Below are positions 39,084-64,000 of a DNA stretch of 64,000 bases, one piece after another; within the stretch, counting starts at the first letter, position 1; each line of letters starts with the position of its first letter. The stretch is taken from positions 9,156,604 to 9,220,603 of the forward strand of contig JACDQD010000011.1 in assembly GCA_019843655.1 (NCBI GenBank). The letters are read 5' to 3'. The notes under the pieces were generated by a model, which saw only the letters and a list, made by a program, of their open reading frames with translations, did no database searches and was not told the DNA's origin. The DNA is from Lethocerus indicus (Eukaryota > Arthropoda > Insecta > Hemiptera > Belostomatidae). Both the position numbers and the translations under genes were made by a program.

Positions 39084-39291
39084 AGTTATTTCATTATTTT
39101 CTAAACTACTCCCTGTTAAGTTTTAACTGAGAATACCATTCATTGTACCAATAATAGAGCCTCATTCATTTTATTTATGTGTGTCTTATTATTCAGTAAT
39201 ACTAATGGTGGGCATCAAATTATAATTAATTTTTGAAACAGTTTTATTTCAGGAACCAAGAAAATGTATGATTTAATGCTCAGGACAATTT

Positions 39292-39292
<1 letters not shown>

Positions 39293-39379
<87 letters not shown>
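39293..39379. repeat. compound (GT)n(AT)n microsatellite
   Basis: About 24 bases of GT repeat run directly into roughly 60 bases of AT repeat. Confidence 0.95.
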
Positions 39380-39381
<2 letters not shown>

Positions 39382-39904
39382 CTTGTTAGTTATAACATAC
39401 AACAGATACAGCTAAATCTGATTGGGATTTCATAATATAACATAATTAGTCATTATGTGAAATATATATTGAGCATTTATAACCAATGCTTAAGTTAAAT
39501 TGATTTTGTTGTCAATTTTGTTAAATTATTAAAAATTTTTTCAGTCAGCTGTTTTTTGTATAGTTGCTTTGTAATATTATTCTTGCCATAAGTATTAAAA
39601 AATTCACAATCAGAAAATAACATTTGAAAACTTTAAATTATTAGGTAAATACAATCACCTAAATGAAGTCATTTAACATAAATAACTTAGTCATTTACAC
39701 ACATATGTATACTATATATACATAGTTGTGATTTTCATCTTATTGTTAGTTAAGATCATCGTTGTCTGATTGAAACAAAAATTGATTTATTCGAATGCAA
39801 TACTAATTGGATAGTTATTGAACTATACTATGTCTGTAGTAAAATCTATTTTTAGTTTAAATATTCGAATATTCATGGCGGCTAAATAACATTGAATGTA
39901 ACCT

Positions 39905-39910
39905 TCAGTC
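39905..39910 (+). promoter_or_regulatory. AARS2: candidate initiator of AARS2
   Basis: TCAGTC fits the arthropod initiator consensus exactly and would place the transcription start at 39907, giving a 62-base leader before the AARS2 ATG. Within that leader a three-codon upstream ORF (ATG CTT TTG TAA) sits at 39918-39929. No TATA box stands at the expected distance, as is common for housekeeping genes. Confidence 0.4.
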
Positions 39911-39968
39911 TGTTTCCATGCTTTTGTAACCTATCATTTACCTTCCGCGGCTGTTCTAGGGTTCCGCT

Positions 39969-49311
<9,343 letters not shown>

Positions 49312-49563
49312 AGAATGATTATATATTAAATGTGAAAGATGACATTATATTAAAAGTTATTTGTTCATATAATTTTGAGTTATAAAAATGTCTTCTAATA
49401 ATTTTGATATTGATGTCATGTATCTAATTTAGTAGTTGAATCTGTTAATATACAAGAGATATTTAATGTTATGTACCAATACAAAAATATTTGAGTACAA
49501 CTATAATATTATTTTTAAATTTTAGAAATATTTATAGTTAGTAGTAGTGATGTAAATAATAAT

Positions 49564-49696
49564 AATAAATAATCTGATATTGAGAATTATTTATTAGGAA
49601 GTAAATATTCTCTGAATTTTCAAAAAGGTCGTGTCAGAATAAAATATTTAAAATGAGTTCAAATATTATGTAAACTGTATATTTTGTACAAATAAA
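49564..49696 (+). terminator. AARS2: AARS2 polyadenylation signals
   Basis: AATAAA hexamers occur at 49564-49569, 49638-49643 and 49691-49696, about 250 to 385 bases after the AARS2 stop. Which is used is unknown. Confidence 0.5.
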
Positions 49697-49721
49697 AAAT
49701 TAATTAATAATTAATACTTTT

Positions 49722-49808
49722 GAATCATGATAGCAAATAACATCAACTCCCTTCCTAACTTCCTTCAATGCATGAACCAAATTAAATAAAATTCGGGCTC
49801 CCAACATT
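49722..49808 (-). pseudogene. relic of thiolase last exon
   Basis: On the minus strand this reads as a decayed copy of the last exon of the thiolase at 52375-52495. It keeps the acceptor-like TTTAG, then AATGTTGGGAGCCCGAATTT (MLGARI against MSGARI), then a recognisable HALKEVRKGV and IC. The glycine-rich active-site loop and the true C-terminus are deleted or scrambled. Flanking DNA on both sides also matches the intact copy. Confidence 0.85.
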
Positions 49809-50099
49809 CTAAATGGTAAGATTAGTTAGTCAATATATTCCTAATAAGGAATAGTGACTAGTAAGTCACTATTATTAAAATGGATTATCAAATTATTAAG
49901 AACATAAGGGCAAATGAAATTTTGTGCCATCAACAATTTTTAGGCCGAGTCATGGATAAATTTTAAATTATTTTGTAATTAGTATATATAAATTTTCCTC
50001 GATTTCTGGCAAGCAATAATTAGTGAGAACAACAGCGTTCTGAACGAATTATTTCTAAAAGACGAACGGGGAATATCCGCCAACAACGGTTTAAAACAC

Positions 50100-50660
50100 G
50101 ATTTTTGGTATCAGGAGACCATGAGGCCGCAGGAGGTCGACGATCCCGATACCTCGTGGAAATAGTTCAACCCGGCGCCGATAGATGGCGCTGACGGCGG
50201 TGAATTCCGCCGACGTTACCGCCCACGCCATCTAGCGGCAGACCGGCGAACCTCGGCCTTCTGTTTATGGGTCGGCCGCGCCACCTAGCGGCGACCTGCT
50301 GAACTAATTGAATTGGGGCCGAATTGCGCCAAAAACCAATTTTTGTATCAGGAGAACAAGGCGCCACAGGAGGTCGACGATCCTGATACCTCGGGGAAAT
50401 AGTTCGGGGCCCGGCCGCTAGGTGGCGCCGACGTCGGCGAATTTCGGTACAGCCCGCGCCATCTAGCGGCCAGGCCCCGAACTATTTCCCCGAGGTATCA
50501 GGATCGTCGACCTCCTGCCGCCTCATGTTCTCCTAATACAAAAATTGGTTTTTGGCGAAAGCTGGATCCTAATAATACACGGGCCAAGGAGTCCCGCGAT
50601 TTTAGTTAATTAGACTTCCGTAGTTCGCCATTTTCCTGCTAGATGGCGCGGGCTGTACCG
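50100..50660. mobile_element. CpG-rich foldback element with CTCF-like motifs
   Basis: A block of high G+C stands out in AT-rich surroundings. Positions 50327-50557 form a near-palindrome with arms of roughly 105 bases. A third, direct copy of the arm is at 50100-50196 (shared GTATCAGGAGA, AGGAGGTCGACGATC, GATACCTCG, AAATAGTTC). A further 22-base perfect inverted pair is at 50446-50467 and 50638-50659. Six matches to an AGRTGGCGC-like core occur at about 50181-50193, 50225-50239, 50278-50294, 50414-50430, 50456-50470 and 50636-50653. There is no ORF of note. I infer a non-autonomous foldback transposon. Confidence 0.7.
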
Positions 50661-51375
50661 TTCCGTCGAAAAAATTATTACATGAAATTTCACAACCTTC
50701 ACATAGAAACAAGCCGATCACTATTTTCTATGGATATTGTTCGAAACTTGAATTTGAATTGAATAAATTTATCATTACAATATAAACGTACCAAACAATT
50801 TATGAGAGCAGTTCATATTATAATTCTTAAATGAATAACCAATTTATTCGTACAATTTCAAAAAAATATAATATATTTTTTATGTTTTATTAACTTAAGC
50901 CTTGTCTGTATTTATAAGTAGGTTTTCTGCATATATATGATGTTTATATGCTTCATATTATTTACATACAAAACAAAAACTATTATTCCAGCAGTTTCAT
51001 TTAGAAAAAATATATTTATATTGAATGTAATTATTCATTTGATTGGTTGTACATTATCAATGCCAATATGACCTTACACTTGACCCTTATCTCACTGTGC
51101 ATATTTTTTTATATCTGATAAATAATCTAGAGAGATATGAATGCAGTACTTGTTTTGAAAAATAACTTTCTTTATTCCAATAAAATCATCCAACTTTATT
51201 AATCATGGTGTCAAATGAATACAAATTATTGGAATGGATTAGCTCTCAAACCAGTTTCATATTTGATAATTTATTTGTTAAATGACAAATTGTTGAAATG
51301 TATTTTCAGCTGTTAGTATTCAATATATTGATCAATATTGATGTATATTTGTTTAATTTGTATTTCATTTTTCAG

Positions 51376-51520
51376 GATTCACAATTAACAGCAGAGTATT
51401 GGTTTAATGCAGTTTTTGATTCTATTTGTGAAGAAGAAAACATAATAATTTGTCACAATACCTTTTAGTCTTCATTAGAACTTATGAGAGTTAACTGGTT
51501 TAAAATACTTGACTGAAGAA
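51376..51520 (+). pseudogene. relic of AARS2 last exon
   Basis: After a preserved acceptor (TTTTTCAG) this reads DSQLTAEYWFNAVFDSI, almost the start of the true last AARS2 exon (DSQLTAEYWINAVSEAI), then diverges and reaches an in-frame stop. About 60 internal bases are missing before a match to the original stop region (AATACTTGACTGAAGAAT). It has lost the conserved C-terminal GGEGSILKG part and cannot supply a functional end to the enzyme. Confidence 0.9.
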
Positions 51521-51960
51521 TATTTATATATTTAATTAGATGACTTTTTTTAAATGGGTTATTGTTTACTTACTTTTGAATTAAATATTTTAAAAGTGTG
51601 TTCATAATGAATATAACCTTGTAATTAGCCATTTGATAGGGTGTTTATTATCATTACCAATGTGACCTTGCACTTGAGCATTGTTTCAATCTGAATATTT
51701 GCTTCCATCTGCTACACAACATAGACAGAATTGAATGCAGTACTGATTTAATAAAGTCATTTCCTATTCTTAAAAAATAACATTTTTATTGCAATAAAAT
51801 ATAATATAATAAATAATTGTTGGTTACAATACCTTATAGTCTTCATTATGAGAGTTATCTGGTTTAAAATACTTGACTGAAGAATATTTATATATTTAAT
51901 TTGATGAATTTCTTTTAAATGAGTTATTGTTTACTTATTTTTGAATTAAAAATGCAATAT
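51445..51960. repeat. internal ~380-bp duplication within the AARS2 tail relic
   Basis: The segment around 51445-51600 (CTTCATTAGAACTTATGAGA, GGTTTAAAATACTTGACTGA, GTTATTGTTTACTTA) recurs at about 51828-51960 with the same order of blocks. Between them sits another copy of the intron block containing ATGTGACCTTGCACTTGAGC. Confidence 0.8.
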
Positions 51961-52374
51961 TATCAATTTCTTATAATAATTTTGAGATAGATATCATGTA
52001 GATATATGATGTTTAATAGTTTTAGACAAATGAATAATTAATAGTTAACATACAAAAAAATATTTAATGTACAGAACTATTTCAGTACAACTCTAGTATA
52101 ATCATAAAATTTAGAAAGTTTTACAGTTGGGAGTGATGTAATTTTCTGATATTACGAATTATTTATTAGGTAATAATATGTGCTGAATTTTCAAGAAGGT
52201 GTATACCAAAATAAAATGTTTCAAACAAGTTCAAACATTATGTAAATTGTATATTTTGTACAAATAAGAAGACAAGGTTATCCCTTGTTGATTATAAAAT
52301 TTCAAAACATTTTCAACAATTAGAAAAATATATAAACGCCTTTGATTGAGCCAACAGTCTTTTTTAATGTCGTT

Positions 52375-59128
<6,754 letters not shown>

Positions 59129-60444
59129 CTTTTAACCAGAAGCAATCCGCCAAGGACACCCGACAACCGTTACGTAAATGAAGTGCCTATCAGTAGAGTT
59201 GGGAACCGGTCTTGCTGCGGGGTCTCCAGACTCGCCAACATGAGGCGTGAAATTATACCGGGCCTAGTTGTATATTCCAATTACGATTTTACGATGCGAA
59301 ACATTCAAATTCAAAGAAATAGGAACATTCGAATATTTAATTATTTAATTAAGGCTGTAAGAAAATTTCAAAACATAAACTAGTCACCTCAAGTTTGCTT
59401 TATTATTTTAACAATTCAAAGGTTACCATCCTTCATAGAAGGCAGTTCCATTTTCTTCGCGGCGTACCAAAATTTGTCGGGCAAATTTCTTCAATTAAAT
59501 TTGTTGATAAAATCAAGAGATGCAACGTTAACAGGTAAATATTTGTTTAGTAGTTAGCAAATATGATATCAATCACTGACAAAATACCAAATTTATCAAA
59601 ACTTGAAAAAAATTTATGCATGAAATGAAATGAACACCTATGGTGCAATAGTCGGTGGAGGAAATTATTTTTAGTTTTGTGATTTATAATTGATCAGTAA
59701 CCTTTCTAAGAAGATGTTAAGTCATGTTCGCATATTTAAATTCATATCTGAAACCTGCGAATTGCAAAAAATTTGGGAAATTGCCAAATGGGAACAAAGC
59801 CAATTTGGTGACCTTGAGACATCCCTCCCATAGAAGGATATACCTTACCTTCTTTATTTCCAATTAGCAATGTAACAAACAAACATACTATGAATATGTG
59901 TTTAATAATTCAATGTTAGGCATGTGTAACATGAATTTATTAATCCTGATCAAGAATTAGAAGTCTCATTAGTACTCAGTCAAAAACTGAGCCTTAAAGG
60001 GGCATTTTCCCTTACTTTCTCTTTCAACCATAGTCATGTCTTTATTGAAATAAAAAACACTGAAATGTATTTCTGATTGAACTACAGGATAAATTAATGA
60101 GAAATTATAAACAATTTAGACAATTTAAATATTACCTTTCTATAAGACTTCAATAAGAATCTGCAATGCAATTGGTCTTATATTAAAATCAGGTTAAATG
60201 ATAATTTATATGATATTGAATAAAAATAACATTAAACCTCCCCAGTTTGAACTGTGAACTAATGCCCCTTATCGGTGGTTAATAATAGAATTACAGATGA
60301 ACTCAAATTTTTAAACTTTAAAAATATTCTATATTTTTTTTATGTTTTGATAGTAATAACCTTTATTATAAATTAACAATTTACTCTTATATAAATACAA
60401 AAGATACAGTATAAAAATATAATTAGCATATAAATCAACAATTA
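59129..60444. other. intergenic between the two thiolase copies
   Basis: About 1.3 kb of AT-rich DNA. The part next to 59129 has higher G+C and should hold the promoter of copy A and perhaps a 5'UTR exon. The rest shows nothing recognisable apart from the polyadenylation site of copy B. Confidence 0.6.
60362..60367 (-). terminator. polyadenylation signal of thiolase copy B
   Basis: TTTATT on the plus strand is AATAAA on the minus strand, 78 bases beyond the stop codon of copy B. Confidence 0.55.
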
Positions 60445-62922
60445 TCACAGCTTTTCAATCATTATTGATGATGATCCTCCACCTCCATTGCAAATAGCGG
60501 CAACTCCTTTTTCACCTGGTTTCAACGCATATGCTAAATGCAATACAAGTCTTGCTCCGGACATTCTGAAATATTATATAAATTAATAATCTATCATTTA
60601 AAAGTTCGTATGCATTAAACATAGAGGAAAATTTTCTTAGTGCTTTCTTTATGGTCTTGTTATGAATGAGGGCAATGAATTAATTACAGAAATGCTGTAA
60701 TGAATTCCTTATTTCATAGATATTACAGTAATTATATTAATTTACATAAAATAAAAATAAAAATATTCATTTACATTTCATTCTGCATAGTTCATTGTTG
60801 CTACAAATTGTTCATAATACATTTGGTTGAAGGAAAATCAAATAGTATTAACATAACTACTTGAAGTTCTTATTATACATAGAACTAGTGCATAAATAAT
60901 TTACTACAATTTTAATACTGTAATATCCAGATATGGTACATTTTAAACACTTAAATTCATCCAAATTATTCTTAGTTTTTTATTTTATAAAAATTTTAGC
61001 AAAAGAATCTTTTATTTAATTACCCAAATGGATTTCCAAGGCTCACAGCACCACCATGTACATTTACTTTTTCGGGATCCAAGTCTAAAATCTGCATGTT
61101 GACCAGTGCAACTAAACTGAACGCCTCATTGATTTCCCACAGGGCCACATCCTCTTTCTGAATTCCTGTCCGCTTCAGTAACTGTAAGAACTATGAAATC
61201 AGTACAGTCCCTACGTATTATACCCCAACAGAAGAGTATTAATAATAAATATTAACCTTCTGGATAGCATGGGCTGGAGCAACTGGGAAATCCACAGGGG
61301 CTGTTGCAGCGTCAGCGAAACCAATTATTCTAGCAATTGGTTTGCATTGTTTGAAATCTTTCAATGAATTTTTACTCATCAAGACCACTGCTGCTGCACC
61401 GTCATTAAGAGTAGAAGTATTGCCTACTGTTACTGTACCATTTTCCTTCAATCAAATGTTGATATTGTCTTTTTTTATTTAAAATTCATTTTTTAAAACT
61501 AGCATTCAAATTGGTAATTAAAAATCTTACTTGAAAAATTGGCGGTAGAGTAAATAATTTATTAAAGTTAACCCTTTTGTACTCTTCATCTTCCTTCATT
61601 TCGACCGTGCCTGAATTAAATATTTTAATTGTTTATTTAATGTGACAAATGTGTAAAAAGTATTTTTAATACTGAAATTTGGGTATAGTTTGTCAACCTT
61701 TTTTCTGTTGGACTGTAACTGGAACAGTTTCAGCCTTGTGAAGACCTGCATTTACGGATTCAGCACTTCGCGTGTAACTCAAAACGGTGTATTTGTCCTG
61801 ATCCTCCCTTGTTATTTTCATCTTTTTCGCCAATTTCTCTATGCACTTCCCCATGTGGATATTATTATAGGCATCCGTGAGCCCATCAAAAAGGACTCCA
61901 TCCTGAAAGGGCAATAGTTTAGTGTGGAAAAATAGAAAAAACATTAAGTTATTTATTGATACTTATAGAGAAGTTAATTAGAGTATAGAATATCAGCCAC
62001 CTATGTGGCTCCCTGCTAGTCATTTGGATAGAACAATTTCAGCTTCTTACCAATTGTCAGTAGCTTTCAGTTAGTATTACAATGCTCATAATTATATGAG
62101 TCATTGCATACTATTCTGTTCCATAATACATCGAGTTAAACTGTTTGGTATATCAGATTCATACTTCAAATAATTCTGATGTATAAATTTAAATTTTAGT
62201 TCAGAAAGCAGTTTTCTATTCAATTAATTCCTCAGCAAATGGACTAACAGGTCACTTGAGTACAGTTTGCTTAATCATGATGAGAGACAGACTGGTCTAT
62301 AATTGGAACAATTGCATTGGCTATTTTTCTGATGTATATTATATTCTCAGTCTTTATTATAGAAGGTATCCAAGATAGAGTTGGTCCTCCATAGTTGATA
62401 AATTTTAGTTTGATTCCTGCTGCCCTCTTACACCTTTAATCTCACAATATTTCTATTGTTCTATCAGGAAACAATATTTTTTAATACAATAAAGAACTGA
62501 GTATATAATGTCCTGTCTAATACAGAAAAAGCCGATATGGATCTAGGTCAAGAGCAAACGAGCAAGAAACAAAAAATGATTTCCCTGATAGCTTTCACTG
62601 TGATATCGCTTACAATGAGTTTGGTGCCCCCGTAAGGGGTTTCGGTTCGCGGGAGGTAGTAGGGGGCGTTAGAAAGGGATTCCATTCCACCGGCGAGAAG
62701 GACTTTCTGGTTCGAACAGACAAGATTCTCAGCGGCCAGCATTATTGATTTGATTCCAGAGGAACAGACTTTGTTGACCGTCGTGCAAATGACCGTGTCA
62801 TCGAGTCCTGCAAACTTTGCAGCTTGCCTAGCAGGCGCCTGTCCAGCTCCTGCTTGACATACCATCCCCATGTAGACTTCTTCAACATCCTTTTTTTCTA
62901 TACCTGCTCTCTCAATTGCGGC
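60445..62922 (-). CDS. acetyl-CoA acetyltransferase paralog, copy B, 5'-partial, catalytic His lost
   Basis: This is a tandem paralog of copy A. Exons 5' to 3': 62614-62922, 61698-61902, 61531-61610, 61257-61445, 61024-61181 and 60445-60565 (stop TGA at 60445-60447). Lengths 309, 205, 189, 158 and 121 equal those of copy A, and only the 80-base exon differs (86 in A), so the pair arose by DNA duplication. The N-terminal exon is not in the window. Frame and splice sites are intact, and the nucleophile ([10 protein letters not shown]), NEAF and ICNGGGGSS are kept. However, the GHP histidine is Asn (SLGNPFGMSGAR) and the conserved CAENTA is CIEKLA. It is probably an expressed but weakly active or repurposed thiolase-fold protein. 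Confidence 0.9.
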
Positions 62923-64000
62923 CTGTGGATGACAATACAAAATTATATCATTTTCAATTAGCAAACAGGTTCAATATTGTGGTATCAGATTCTCAAAATT
63001 CAAATTTGAATAAATTGAAAGAAATGAGCTCATTAAGTCTAGTCTATGCATTAGGTTTTCAACATTCTAGTTCATGTGTCTTGAATTTTTGACTAATCAA
63101 TTCCAACACTCTGCTACAATTCAACTAATGACAGAAATGAACAGAACAGGAGAAAATTGGAAAAGAACAAAAATAGTCTACACTTCCCTATTTATTATTT
63201 TCTAATGTTTCACATGTTAGTTGTATAGGTCATGGAGGCCGTTGCCTTTTTATTTCCATTATGATTATGTAATATATTTTGTCCATTTGAATAAATTACA
63301 CATTTTTTTGGTCCATTATCACTTAAATCACACTATTACATATCACTAAAATCCTGTTACAGTTTATCACTTATACACACTCACACTTTAAATGTTCATT
63401 ATTTTATTTGATTTCATTATTAACCTACCTTAAAAACTTATGGTGAACCCAATAATTCAATGTATTAGGAAAAAGGTTATGCATGAAAAGTAGAAAAACA
63501 TTATTTGCGGGTTCATATATATCTCTTCAGAAAATTCAAAGATAATGGCAAATTACATGGATAAATAGCTAAATTGTACAAGTTGTAAATTTCTTCAATG
63601 ATATGTCCTGTATTTTTACATAGGTTTTTGATCTTTAGGTGACTTATGTTAATTTGTGTATGGGCAGAGTGGTAGTAGGGAGACTATTGATAACTGGGAA
63701 AATATTTTTGAACCTTTTATAAAAGTTTAAGGGATCCTTATCTGTTATACAATTTTAAATTAATATTTACAGATAGATAAAGAGTTTGAACAGGTCTTAA
63801 TCCTGCAATCTCCATAATAGAAACCATATTTGTATAGATAAATCAGTTTAATTTGAATTTTATTTTTTTTTCTCAGGATGTTTGTGTCATAACACATCAG
63901 AAACTCAGACCAGAAAAAAATAGTTTTTTAAATAAAAAATACACTGCATAAAAAATATTAGAGGATATATTTTATTATTTTGATCAAATCAGATCATTAT
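62923..64000. other. intron or 5' flank of thiolase copy B
   Basis: AT-rich DNA in which I looked on the minus strand for the expected first exons (a presequence and an [12 protein letters not shown] motif) and found none. The 5' end of copy B probably lies beyond the window. Confidence 0.6.

Larger units (their letters stand above)
39084..39968. other. intergenic between transporter and AARS2
   Basis: AT-rich DNA carries the transporter 3'UTR (about the first 140 bases are the source of a copy at 43003-43192), then a compound GT/TA microsatellite, then the AARS2 promoter region. I saw no AATAAA close to the transporter stop. Confidence 0.6.
49312..52374. other. rearranged intergenic region between AARS2 and thiolase
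   Basis: The 3 kb between the two convergent genes consists of the AARS2 3'UTR, a thiolase exon relic (49722-49808), a CpG-rich foldback element (50100-50660), a second copy of the AARS2 last intron and exon (about 51000-51520) with internal repeats, and the thiolase 3' flank. I recognise no additional gene. Confidence 0.8.

Noticed and set aside
51376..52260. A second complete alanyl-tRNA synthetase or alternative last exon
   Set aside because: The copied exon has an internal deletion and an early stop, and it lacks the conserved C-terminal motif. It is a relic.

Overview
The window is nuclear DNA of an animal, almost certainly an insect. It is AT-rich, all genes are split by short GT-AG introns, and the long spectrin is the SH3-containing beta-heavy type (karst) with very close similarity to the insect protein. 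The many small exons (66 for karst) and intronic transposon debris suggest an intron-rich, non-dipteran insect. I cannot name the order from sequence alone.

Layout: 1-3109 is a GC/CpG-richer 5' flank or intron with a possible TATA+Inr core promoter and no recognisable coding sequence. 3110-32236 (+) is karst from the second half of the actin-binding domain to its stop (66 exons, about 4,010 residues in one continuous frame); the first ~100 residues (CH1) are not in the window. 33188-39083 (+) is a 10-exon, 570-residue SLC16-type monocarboxylate transporter. 39969-49311 (+) is a complete mitochondrial alanyl-tRNA synthetase (992 residues). 49312-52374 is a rearranged intergenic stretch. 52375-59128 (-) and 60445-62922 (-, 5' end outside the window) are two tandem mitochondrial acetoacetyl-CoA thiolase (ACAT1-type) paralogs with matching exon boundaries.

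The five genes are housekeeping or structural and form no operon-like system. Karst acts in the apical cortical cytoskeleton; the transporter moves monocarboxylates across a membrane; the other three act, or are expected to act, in mitochondria. The unusual content lies in sequence evolution: (1) the downstream thiolase paralog has the catalytic GHP histidine changed to asparagine; (2) the convergent ends of the synthetase and thiolase genes were tandemly duplicated, and each copy has kept the opposite gene's last exon; (3) a 230-bp tandem array in a thiolase intron carries three copies of a 34-nt exon end with splice-site-like borders that would act as poison exons; (4) a CpG-rich foldback element holds six CTCF-like motifs; (5) the tail of the transporter gene is copied into a synthetase intron; (6) the synthetase editing domain appears to lack three of four zinc ligands. 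Several duplications begin or end at 5' splice sites. All calls are by eye; no database search or RNA evidence was available.
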